In this document: positions 1-6,468 of the stretch, in pieces | Layout: every line of letters begins with the position of its first letter | Numbering within the stretch: the stretch's first letter is position 1 | Assembly: GCA_023252015.1 (NCBI GenBank) | Contig: JAHEXS010000057.1 | Span: forward strand, 1 to 7,025 | Direction: 5' to 3' | Origin: Candidatus Nitrosotenuis sp. | GTDB lineage: Archaea > Thermoproteota > Nitrososphaeria > Nitrososphaerales > Nitrosopumilaceae | DNA length: 7,025 nt | The notes under the pieces: generated by a model | Databases searched by the model: none | The model's input: only the letters and a program-made list of their open reading frames with translations | What the model was told of the DNA's origin: nothing | Translations under genes and position numbers: made by a program

Positions 1-1130
1 TCTGCTTTATCTGTTTTTTCCCAAGGGAACAAAATGTCCGTTCTTCCAAAGTGTCCATATGCCGCAGTATCCCTGTAAATTGGTTTTTTGAGATCAAGTT
101 GTGATATGATGGCACTTGGTCTCATATCAAAATGCTTTCTGACCAGATTCTCAATATCCTCTTCTGGCATTTTGCCTGTACCAAAGGTGCTTATCATCAA
201 TGAAACTGGTTCTGCAACCCCAATTGCGTATGCAACCTGAACTTCACATTTATTGGCAAGACCTGCAGCAACGATGTTTTTTGCAATATATCTGCACATG
301 TAGCAGGCTGATCTGTCCACCTTTGATGGATCCTTTCCAGAAAAGGCGCCTCCACCATGTCTTCCCTGTCCACCATATGTGTCTACGATGATTTTTCTTC
401 CAGTAAGACCAGCATCTCCTGGCGGGCCACCTATGACAAAACGTCCAGTTGGATTGATGTGAATCTTTATCTTGTCATTCCACCACTTGCCGCAGACTGG
501 TTTTATCACTTTTTCAATTATTTGGTTTTGAATCTCAGAATTTGTAATATCTGGAGAATGCTGAGTTGATATCACTATTGTCTCAACTCCTTTTGGTTTA
601 CCGTCTTCGTATTCTACGGTTACCTGTGATTTACCATCAGGTCTTACCCAAGCAAGTTCTTTGCTTTTACGTAATTCTGCAAGCCTTCTTGTCAGTTTAT
701 GAGCAAGAAGAATTGGCAACGGCATTAATTCATCAGTCTCATTTACCGCATAACCGAACATCAATCCTTGATCACCCGCTCCCTGATCCTTGTTTTCAGT
801 AGCAGTGACACCCTGTGATATGTCGGGACTTTGTGCATGTAATGAAACTAGCACACTACACGAGTCTGCGTCAAAACCAAACTCCGGCCTGTCATATCCT
901 ATTTCTTTTATGGTTTTTCTTACCATATCCTGAATGTCAAATCTTGCCTTTGAGGTAACTTCGCCAGCAACAATCACAATACCTGTGGTTGTCATGGTTT
1001 CTATGGCAACACGAGAATCTGGGTCTTGTCGTAGAAATTCATCTAATAATGCGTCTGAAATCTTGTCGCAAATTTTGTCTGGATGTCCTTCTGTTACCGA
1101 TTCTGAAGTAAAAAGAAAACTTCTTGGCAT
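1..1130 (-). CDS. metK: S-adenosylmethionine synthetase (methionine adenosyltransferase), bacterial type; C-terminus cut by window edge
   Basis: This enzyme makes S-adenosylmethionine from methionine and ATP, releasing phosphate and pyrophosphate; it is cytosolic and supplies the methyl donor for the cell. The reverse strand reads open from an ATG at 1130-1128 to the left edge, giving 376 codons. The N-terminus carries the LFTSESVTEGHPDK segment, with the catalytic His at about residue 16. The GAGDQG signature is at about 117-122 and the phosphate-binding GGGAFSGKD loop at about 259-267. The end reads YGHFGR, then FPWEKTDKA. In E. coli MetK about ten residues follow this last motif, so almost the whole protein is present. 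The match is to the bacterial MetK family, not the divergent archaeal-type MAT. The start lies 12 bases after the stop of the LSm gene; AGGT overlapping that stop, ten bases upstream, may serve as ribosome-binding site. Probably co-transcribed with LSm. Function is near certain. Confidence 0.96.
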   Translation of the reverse strand, partial: MPRSFLFTSESVTEGHPDKICDKISDALLDEFLRQDPDSRVAIETMTTTGIVIVAGEVTSKARFDIQDMVRKTIKEIGYDRPEFGFDADSCSVLVSLHAQSPDISQGVTATENKDQGAGDQGLMFGYAVNETDELMPLPILLAHKLTRRLAELRKSKELAWVRPDGKSQVTVEYEDGKPKGVETIVISTQHSPDITNSEIQNQIIEKVIKPVCGKWWNDKIKIHINPTGRFVIGGPPGDAGLTGRKIIVDTYGGQGRHGGGAFSGKDPSKVDRSACYMCRYIAKNIVAAGLANKCEVQVAYAIGVAEPVSLMISTFGTGKMPEEDIENLVRKHFDMRPSAIISQLDLKKPIYRDTAAYGHFGRTDILFPWEKTDKA

Positions 1131-1142
1131 TGGGAATCTGAC

Positions 1143-1385
1143 CTATAGTTCGTTTTCTAGTCTGATAAATAATACGTTGTTTCCTCTTACGATAACTCTG
1201 CCATAGTTTGCAGATATTTTTCCATCATGAAGTTCTTCTGCGTCTGTCATGATCAAATTCATGTAGGAGTCCACGTTATCCATTTTACCCTTGTACTCTA
1301 CCTCGTTCTTTAGCCTGACCGTGACTTTCTTTTTTGTATTTTTTTGAAGAGTTGTTAGTGGTTTCTTCACGCTTGTTTGTGACAA
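1143..1385 (-). CDS. LSm/Sm-like archaeal RNA-binding protein (SmAP)
   Basis: An 80-residue Sm-fold protein, expected to form a ring (usually a heptamer) that binds U-rich RNA; a role in RNA processing or turnover is inferred from the family. The Sm1 motif spans about residues 20-51 (VTVRLKNEVEYKG, then D39-S-Y-M-N43). The Sm2 motif is at about 61-77 (YGRVIVRGNNVLFIRLE). By comparison with characterised archaeal Sm proteins, the uracil pocket would be Y41, N43 and R67; Tyr stands where archaeal SmAPs often have His. A short Lys-rich N-terminal extension precedes the fold. The start is TTG at 1385; no ATG exists in frame upstream before a TGA near 1451, and GTG at 1370 is a shorter alternative. 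TTG is preferred because a TATA-like box lies 24-31 bases ahead. It is the first gene of an operon with metK. Confidence 0.93.
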   Translation of the reverse strand: MSQTSVKKPLTTLQKNTKKKVTVRLKNEVEYKGKMDNVDSYMNLIMTDAEELHDGKISANYGRVIVRGNNVLFIRLENEL

Positions 1386-1408
1386 TGGTTGTTCTCTTGT
1401 TGATGCTA

Positions 1409-1416
1409 GCTTAATA
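1409..1416 (-). promoter_or_regulatory. Putative TATA box of the LSm-metK operon
   Basis: On the minus strand the element reads TTATTAAG and lies 24-31 bases upstream of the TTG start at 1385. This is the spacing expected for an archaeal TATA box driving a leaderless or nearly leaderless transcript. No clear Shine-Dalgarno sequence precedes the TTG, in keeping with leaderless initiation. A stronger-looking TATA (TTATAAAAT on the minus strand, 1438-1446) is an alternative that would give a leader of about 30 bases. Which one is used cannot be told from sequence. Confidence 0.4.
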
Positions 1417-1437
1417 ACCGGAATAAAAGCCTTGCCT

Positions 1438-1446
1438 ATTTTATAA
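1438..1446 (-). promoter_or_regulatory. Alternative TATA-like element in the LSm/RadA-like divergent region
   Basis: The minus strand reads TTATAAAAT, close to the archaeal TATA consensus. It sits 53-61 bases upstream of the LSm TTG start, so it would produce a leader of roughly 30 bases. It is listed as a competing candidate to the box at 1409-1416. Confidence 0.35.
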
Positions 1447-1463
1447 TATCAATATTAGATTTG

Positions 1464-1472
1464 TTTATTTTT
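1464..1472 (+). promoter_or_regulatory. Putative TATA box of the RadA/RadB-like gene
   Basis: The element TTTATTTTT lies 25-33 bases upstream of the ATG at 1497, the typical archaeal TATA-to-start distance for a leaderless mRNA. No Shine-Dalgarno sequence is visible before either possible start (TTG 1491, ATG 1497). The position supports ATG 1497 as the start. The rest of the 111-base divergent interval is AT-rich and shows no other clear element. Confidence 0.45.
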
Positions 1473-1496
1473 CCACTTTTTGAGAATTAATTGTAC

Positions 1497-2147
1497 ATGA
1501 TATCAACCGGACTGGAAAAATTAGATGAGTTACTTGGAGACGGAATAAAAAATGGAATAATCACAGACATCTTTGGCGCAAGCAGTACTGGAAAAACCCA
1601 ACTAGTCTTGCAAATAGCAGTCAATTCTCTTTCACTGGGAGGAACCATATTGTATCAGGACACGACAGGAAATTTTAGACCTGAACGACTCTTGGACATG
1701 CTAAAACCAAAGGAACTCGATGCGGCACTTCTTGACAAAATAACAGTTGGGAGAATAACGAATATGCAAGAGCAATTCAGCGCAATATCAAAAATTGAAC
1801 AATCTAACTATTCACTAGTCATAATTGATAACATAACTGATCTATTTTCATTTGAATATTCAAAAGAAGAACAAATCTTAGAAAAAAATAAGCAATTCAC
1901 CAAATACATGAAACAACTGGCCAGTGTAGTGTTTGAAAAAAAAATTCCGGTGGTCGCAGTAAATATGATTAGAAAAATTAATGACATAGAACAAGAGAAT
2001 TTAGATTCCGTCATGAGTCTTTTTACCCATATCAAAATCAAACTTTCAAAAAAATCAACTAACTACATGGGCGAAGTGTTTCCACATTCTGGAGAAAATC
2101 GATTTTATTATAAAATTGAAAAAAATGGATTGACGAGCTCAACTTAA
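1497..2147 (+). CDS. RecA/RadA-superfamily ATPase, RadB-like (recombinase paralogue with altered catalytic residues)
   Basis: A 216-residue RecA-core ATPase without the N-terminal helix-hairpin-helix domain of full RadA, so close in size to archaeal RadB. It opens with STGLEKLDELLGDGI, typical of RadA-type cores. Walker A is GASSTGKT at residues 27-34 and Walker B is LVIIDN at 107-112 (D111). The FRPERL motif characteristic of RadA/Rad51 is kept. Two positions differ from active recombinases: the DTEG segment reads DTTG, with T57 at the catalytic Glu, and the NQ before loop 2 reads NM (N156, M157). Nucleotide binding therefore looks intact while hydrolysis may be weak. A role as recombination mediator or regulator of RadA, like RadB or Rad55/57, is inference. 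A TTG six bases upstream would add two residues; ATG is preferred for its TATA spacing. An unspecialised KaiC-like ATPase is the main alternative, less likely because of FRPERL. Confidence 0.85.
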   Translation: MISTGLEKLDELLGDGIKNGIITDIFGASSTGKTQLVLQIAVNSLSLGGTILYQDTTGNFRPERLLDMLKPKELDAALLDKITVGRITNMQEQFSAISKIEQSNYSLVIIDNITDLFSFEYSKEEQILEKNKQFTKYMKQLASVVFEKKIPVVAVNMIRKINDIEQENLDSVMSLFTHIKIKLSKKSTNYMGEVFPHSGENRFYYKIEKNGLTSST

Positions 2148-2149
2148 CC

Positions 2150-2156
2150 TATTTAA
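2150..2156 (+). promoter_or_regulatory. Putative TATA box upstream of the 39-residue membrane protein and the helicase
   Basis: TATTTAA lies 24-30 bases upstream of the ATG at 2180, in the 32-base gap after the RadA-like gene. The spacing fits a leaderless transcript starting at or next to that ATG. This suggests that the small gene and the helicase behind it are transcribed from their own promoter and not only by read-through. Confidence 0.5.
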
Positions 2157-2179
2157 CTATGAGAATTACCTAACTCATT

Positions 2180-2299
2180 ATGGCGGGCATCTTTGATTCT
2201 ATTCCAATCATAACCGTGGTTTTGTTTGCAATTGGAGTTATTGGAATAATTGTATATGAACGAGCTAAATCAAGAAAAGATACAGAACAAACAGCTTGA
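2180..2299 (+). CDS. Small single-span membrane protein, 39 residues, unknown function
   Basis: The ATG at 2180 opens 40 codons ending in TGA at 2297-2299. The protein begins MAGIFDSIP, then has a hydrophobic stretch at about residues 8-26 rich in Ile, Val, Gly and Phe and ending IIVYE. A basic, polar tail follows (RAKSRKDTEQTA). By the positive-inside rule the tail should be cytoplasmic. Support for a real gene comes from a TATA-like element 24-30 bases upstream, an otherwise unexplained gap between flanking genes, and a coherent membrane-anchor composition. Its last 44 bases overlap the start of the helicase in another frame, so the two are probably translationally linked or share a transcript. 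I do not recognise a family and propose no function. Confidence 0.6.
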   Translation: MAGIFDSIPIITVVLFAIGVIGIIVYERAKSRKDTEQTA

Positions 2300-5003
2300 T
2301 TCTATACTAACTAAATTTAGTTCCTTGGGATTTACGCAACTCACCGAAATTCAAAAAAAAGCAATCCCATTAATCATTCAAAAAAAAGACTCGCTAATAA
2401 TTGCACCAACAGGTTCAGGAAAAACGGAATGTTCAGTAATCCCAATTTTTTCATTTATTGGAACCTCAAAGTCAACTGGAAAAATAAAAGCGTTATACGT
2501 AACCCCGCTAAGGGCGCTAAACAGGGATGTCTTTAAGAGAATAATCAGGTATGCGGAATCTGAAAACCTTACAATAGAAATTCGACACGGAGATACATCA
2601 CAAGCAACCAGAAAAAAAATCTCTACTGCACCTCCTGATGTCTTGATCACAACACCTGAGACACTTGTAATCTTACTAACCCAGCAAAAAATGCTTGACG
2701 CGTTATCAGAATTAGACTGGATCATAATAGATGAAATCCACGATTTATTGTCAAATGAACGAGGCTCACAGTTATCGCTTAGCCTTGAAAGATTGCAGGT
2801 TAACTCAAAGCACAACATGACAAGAATAGGCCTTTCTGCAACCGTGGGTAATACTACTGATGCTGCAAAATTCCTAGTGGGAACAAAAAGGAAATACGAA
2901 ATCATCAAAGACGACACAATAAGAAAATACGATGTTGAAATCAAACACGTAGACGGAACAATTAGCGATGTTGCAGATTTTATAGTTGATTATCTGGTCA
3001 AGCTGAATCTGAATTCGCCAGTGCTTCTTTTTACCAATACTAGGGGCGAGGCAGAATTTTTGGCATCAATACTTAGGGAAAAATCCCCAATAAGTGTGGA
3101 ACTTCATCATGGATCATTATCACAACAGGTACGTGAGGAAACCGAGGAGAATCTCAAAGGAGGCAGATCCCGACTTGTGGTGTGCACATCATCACTTGAG
3201 CTTGGACTGGATATAGGCTCAGTAGAACTAGTCATGCATTATGGTTCCCCAAGACAGGTCTCAAAATTTATGCAAAGAATAGGAAGAAGCAAACACAACA
3301 GGGAATCATCCGCAAAAGGAATAATCATAACCAACAATGTGGATGATGAGCTAGAGACAAAGGCAATCTTGGAGCGAATCCAGGAAGGTTCTATCGAAGA
3401 TCAATTAATCCATGATGGTTCACTTGACGTGCTGGCACACCATCTGGTTGGCCTCTCAATGCAATTGGGCTCAATTACTGTTGAAAATGCATTTAACACA
3501 TTTACACAATCATATCTTTTCCGAAACCTGACAATTGACGATCTAATCAGTGTGCTGGAGTTGCTTGATTCTAATTATTTAGTGATGTTTGATAAGGAAA
3601 AAATGATCTTTAGAAAAACTGGGCGATGTTTTAGATATTATTTTGAAAACCTTTCTACCATTCCTGACATATTAAAATTCAAAGTGTTTGACACAATCTC
3701 TAAAAAATCAATTGGAAGCTTGGATCAAAGGTTTGTTGGAGATTTTGGCGAAGCTGGAAATATCTTTGTCCTACGCGGAACACAATGGAGAATTATCAAT
3801 GTGGATGAATCTGGACTAAAAATAAATGTCGAACCAATCCGTTCTGGCGGCATAACTGTGCCATATTGGGAAGGGGAGAACATACCTGTGGATTATAGGA
3901 CTGCCTCTAAGGTGGGACAATTTCGCACAAAGGTCAAGTCTGGTTTAATAAAACTTCCAGACAATGTGATTACAAACCTCGATTTACCAATAATTCCAGA
4001 TGAAAAAACCATAGTGATCGAGTCAGTAAAAAACCAAGGCTCAATAGTCATGCATTCTTGTTTTGGCACAAAAATCAACGCTACCATATCAACACTTCTT
4101 TCTTCAATGCTGTCATCTAAAACCGGATTTCAAGTAGAGTCACGGTCTGATGCATATAGAATAGTCTTGTCATCAAAGGGAAGAATACAAGAAAACCAAA
4201 TACGTGAAACGCTAAGCGACAATTATGTTCTGCATGAAATCGTCACAGCATCCCTGAATGGAACACACAATGTCAATTGGAGAACATGGAATGTTGCAAA
4301 AAAATTTGGCATTGTAGGGCGAGGCGCAATATATGACAAAAAATCAGCACGGTTTCTCTTTGACAGATACTCAAAAACCGCGCTAGTCAAAGAGGCACTG
4401 CGTGAGCTTTTCCATGACAAGTACGATTTGGAAGGCTCTAAGAAAGTTTTAGAAAAAATTCAAAACAATACAATTGCCATAATGTGGTTTGACGCAAATA
4501 GCTTCTCCAAGCTTGCTACTCCAATACTGGATCATACCACAAAATACTATTCATCGCCGGCAAGTATTGACAAAGGATTACTTGATTTAGTAAAGAACCG
4601 CTTACTCAAGACAAGACACAGATTGATCTGTGCAAGATGTGGAAAGTGGGAAAAGGTAATAGAAACAACTGACATTGAGAAAATACCGTCCTGCCCATAT
4701 TGCAAGGGACGACAAATCACAACCACGTTTTATTCCGACTATGATCTTGGGAAAATTATACAAAAAAAATTCACAGGCAAAAAAATATCATCTGAGGAAA
4801 ATCACAGATTTGAGCGAGCCTGGAAGGCCGCATCACTTCTTGCAAATTTTGGCAAAACCGCACTGATTGTCCTATCCGGATATGGGATTGGCGCAGATAC
4901 TGCATCAAGAATACTGCGAAACATGGTGGATGAGGAGAATCTATACCGGCAGATATACGAAGCCGAAAGGCAATATGTAATGACTAGGGGCTTTTGGGAC
5001 TAG
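2256..5003 (+). CDS. Lhr-type superfamily 2 DEAD/DEAH helicase with C-terminal zinc knuckle
   Basis: A 915-residue ATP-dependent nucleic-acid helicase. In order: a Q-motif-like segment (GFTQLTEIQ) at about 27-35; motif I APTGSGKT at 50-57; motif Ia TPLRALNRDV; Ib TTPETL; motif II DEIH at 159-162; motif III SAT at 194-196; motif IV LLFTNTRGEAEFLA; motif V CTSSLELGLDIG; and motif VI QRIGRSKHN from Q340. The TPLRALN and LELGLDIG segments, together with a long C-terminal half, point to the Lhr family. Four cysteines (C792, C795, C813, C816) form a CxxC-CxxC zinc site, and the end has GIGADTASRIL and ERQYVMTRGFWD, which I associate with archaeal Lhr proteins. Assignment to aLhr1, aLhr2 or another subgroup is uncertain. 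Substrate (RNA or DNA repair intermediates) is not decided by sequence. The ATG at 2256 is chosen; TTG at 2250 is possible, and later starts would damage the Q motif. It overlaps the small membrane protein by 44 bases and the RPA stop by three. Confidence 0.92.
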   Translation: MNELNQEKIQNKQLDSILTKFSSLGFTQLTEIQKKAIPLIIQKKDSLIIAPTGSGKTECSVIPIFSFIGTSKSTGKIKALYVTPLRALNRDVFKRIIRYAESENLTIEIRHGDTSQATRKKISTAPPDVLITTPETLVILLTQQKMLDALSELDWIIIDEIHDLLSNERGSQLSLSLERLQVNSKHNMTRIGLSATVGNTTDAAKFLVGTKRKYEIIKDDTIRKYDVEIKHVDGTISDVADFIVDYLVKLNLNSPVLLFTNTRGEAEFLASILREKSPISVELHHGSLSQQVREETEENLKGGRSRLVVCTSSLELGLDIGSVELVMHYGSPRQVSKFMQRIGRSKHNRESSAKGIIITNNVDDELETKAILERIQEGSIEDQLIHDGSLDVLAHHLVGLSMQLGSITVENAFNTFTQSYLFRNLTIDDLISVLELLDSNYLVMFDKEKMIFRKTGRCFRYYFENLSTIPDILKFKVFDTISKKSIGSLDQRFVGDFGEAGNIFVLRGTQWRIINVDESGLKINVEPIRSGGITVPYWEGENIPVDYRTASKVGQFRTKVKSGLIKLPDNVITNLDLPIIPDEKTIVIESVKNQGSIVMHSCFGTKINATISTLLSSMLSSKTGFQVESRSDAYRIVLSSKGRIQENQIRETLSDNYVLHEIVTASLNGTHNVNWRTWNVAKKFGIVGRGAIYDKKSARFLFDRYSKTALVKEALRELFHDKYDLEGSKKVLEKIQNNTIAIMWFDANSFSKLATPILDHTTKYYSSPASIDKGLLDLVKNRLLKTRHRLICARCGKWEKVIETTDIEKIPSCPYCKGRQITTTFYSDYDLGKIIQKKFTGKKISSEENHRFERAWKAASLLANFGKTALIVLSGYGIGADTASRILRNMVDEENLYRQIYEAERQYVMTRGFWD

Positions 5004-6418
5004 TTTTTCTTTTTAATTGATGAAAATGGGGTCACAAACAGATCTGTCCTTCCCTCTAATCCCTGCTTTGCGGTAACACCTGTGACTGAAATTATTTCAC
5101 CTATAGAGCATTCATCCAGGAGCCTTGCCTGATTTCTCCATCCCTTTATCCAAATTTGGCCTGTGTCGTCCTCAATGAACATTTCAGAAAGTGAAATTGA
5201 CTCGCCTGCTTTTGTTTGCACGTTGCGTCTTTCTGGGGCCTTGAGTATGATTGCTTCGATACAGTAATAATTATTGTCAGGTTTTATGTTTGCAATTTTT
5301 GTCCTGAGATCTGATAACTGGGGAATATTTTCTCCCTCAATTTTTCGTACAAAAGAATCTGAATCAATTGTAATGTTATTGCCGTATACTTTAGAAGGCA
5401 TGCACTCAAGCATATCGCCATGACTGAATGAGCTCGTAACATTTGCGGTGTCAACAATATGGAAGAGTTGTTTTTCCTTGTCGACTCCAAGAATCATAGT
5501 ATTTCCATTCTCGTTTTTTGAGGTTGATAGTATTCTAAATGCAATGGGCTGTACCTTTATGTCTGCTATCTCTAGCACGGTTGATTCGTTTCCATGAATT
5601 TCTAATTCCTGCTGATTCAGCTTTACCTTTACTCCCAAAAGTCTAGCTTTTGTCTGGGGTGGTATGACCTTTGGAATTTCTGATTCATTTTTGTTCCACA
5701 GTACAACTCTCATTGAACGGCCATCCTTTCCCTGCAGTCTAAATCGTAGTGAATTGCCTTGTTGGCCGCGGACGTTTGTAAATTCTGAGTAATTAATACT
5801 GCCGTCAATTATTCCGGAAACTATGAGATTCTTTTCTCCTTCCTTTACGTCGTTAACGTCCTTTGTCAGAGAATCTAGTGACGGAATGGTGCTTTCTACG
5901 TCTGCAATTTCTATAGTGGAGCCTGAGCCAATATTGATGGTTGGCTCACCATTGAGGTCAGACTTTACATAGGCCTTGATTATTTTTATGAGATTTCCTG
6001 GTTTTAGGTTGACAATGTCGGGCAGATTTGCTTTTTCATCCCACATCTTTACCGTAACTGCCGACTCGTTATCGTAAACAGTCATGTTTCTAAGCATGAA
6101 CTGTGAGCCGTCTTTTCTTGAAAACTGTTTTGCAGGCGATACGTTCAGCACCCTTGTTTGTAGGGTTACCTCTTTTGCTCCTACATACAGATCCTTTATG
6201 CTAATTTCGCTTTTTACTGGCTCTGATATTACCACGCCAAGGTCGGAGGCAACCAAAAACAATGCACCCTGATCCGTAAGATAGCCTGCGCCGATCTTTT
6301 CCTTTTTCTGTGCGATCATGTTTTCAACATCGGATTTTGATAATTCGGGTTTTTGTTCAAGAAGCTTAGTCAGCAATAAATCAAATTCAGCCAAGTTAAT
6401 TTCTGATAGGAAAATCAC
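5000..6418 (-). CDS. rpa: Replication protein A (RPA)-type single-stranded DNA-binding protein with four OB folds
   Basis: A 472-residue protein expected to coat single-stranded DNA during replication, recombination and repair. Residues about 8-63 form the helical N-terminal segment seen in archaeal RPAs (KPELSKSDVENMI, then YLTDQGALFLVASDLGV). Four OB-fold-like units follow, at about 73-171, 184-285, 287-360 and 368-468. Units 1, 2 and 4 carry a conserved Trp in a KMW/VLW/KGW context (W126, W241, W427); unit 3 has no such Trp and looks degenerate. There is no CxxC pair, so the zinc finger of many euryarchaeal RPAs is absent. The start is GTG at 6418; an in-frame TAA directly precedes it, so no longer start exists, and the first in-frame ATG (residue 34) would cut the N-terminal helices. 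A TATA-like box 21-29 bases upstream supports leaderless initiation. It converges on the helicase with overlapping stops. Domain borders are estimated by eye. Confidence 0.93.
   Translation of the reverse strand: MIFLSEINLAEFDLLLTKLLEQKPELSKSDVENMIAQKKEKIGAGYLTDQGALFLVASDLGVVISEPVKSEISIKDLYVGAKEVTLQTRVLNVSPAKQFSRKDGSQFMLRNMTVYDNESAVTVKMWDEKANLPDIVNLKPGNLIKIIKAYVKSDLNGEPTINIGSGSTIEIADVESTIPSLDSLTKDVNDVKEGEKNLIVSGIIDGSINYSEFTNVRGQQGNSLRFRLQGKDGRSMRVVLWNKNESEIPKVIPPQTKARLLGVKVKLNQQELEIHGNESTVLEIADIKVQPIAFRILSTSKNENGNTMILGVDKEKQLFHIVDTANVTSSFSHGDMLECMPSKVYGNNITIDSDSFVRKIEGENIPQLSDLRTKIANIKPDNNYYCIEAIILKAPERRNVQTKAGESISLSEMFIEDDTGQIWIKGWRNQARLLDECSIGEIISVTGVTAKQGLEGRTDLFVTPFSSIKKKN
5004..5014 (+). 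terminator. Putative T-tract terminator of the helicase transcript
   Basis: Directly after the helicase TAG the plus strand reads TTTTTCTTTTT. Oligo-T runs of this kind are the usual intrinsic termination signal in archaea. The tract lies inside the last codons of the opposing RPA gene, where it encodes the terminal Lys cluster, so one stretch serves both. No comparable T run follows the RPA stop on the minus strand within the nearby helicase sequence. Confidence 0.5.
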
Positions 6419-6438
6419 TTAATAAAAATTTCATTAAT

Positions 6439-6447
6439 CTAAATTAG
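6439..6447. promoter_or_regulatory. Putative shared bidirectional TATA box between RPA and the ABC ATPase
   Basis: CTAAATTAG is nearly palindromic (its reverse complement is CTAATTTAG) and sits in the middle of the 50-base divergent gap. Its centre is 25 bases from the RPA GTG and 26 bases from the ABC ATG. Both distances match the archaeal TATA-to-start spacing of leaderless mRNAs, and neither start has a Shine-Dalgarno sequence. A single TBP site facing both ways is inferred. Confidence 0.5.
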
Positions 6448-6468
6448 CGGGTCGATCTAAAAAAATCA

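Noticed and set aside
200..1206. Several plus-strand open frames across the metK and LSm region
   Set aside because: They lie antisense to strongly conserved MetK and LSm coding sequence, are short and mutually overlapping, and have no recognisable domains.
1386..1496. Possible small RNA or riboswitch in the divergent region next to metK operon
   Set aside because: The interval is short and AT-rich, without a stable hairpin or a SAM-riboswitch-like core; TATA-like elements explain it sufficiently.
2234..2237. GGAG as a Shine-Dalgarno sequence for the helicase
   Set aside because: It is 18 bases from ATG 2256 and 12 from TTG 2250, too far for a convincing ribosome-binding site, and it lies within the coding sequence of the small membrane protein.
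2378..2944. 188-codon open frame on the minus strand inside the helicase gene
   Set aside because: It is fully antisense to the conserved helicase motifs I-III; its sequence shows no recognisable motif and reflects the codon pattern of the real gene.
6396..6434. Minus-strand 12-codon ATG frame overlapping the RPA start, a possible upstream regulatory ORF
   Set aside because: Its ATG lies upstream of the transcription start predicted from the TATA-like box at 6439-6447, so it would not be in the message.
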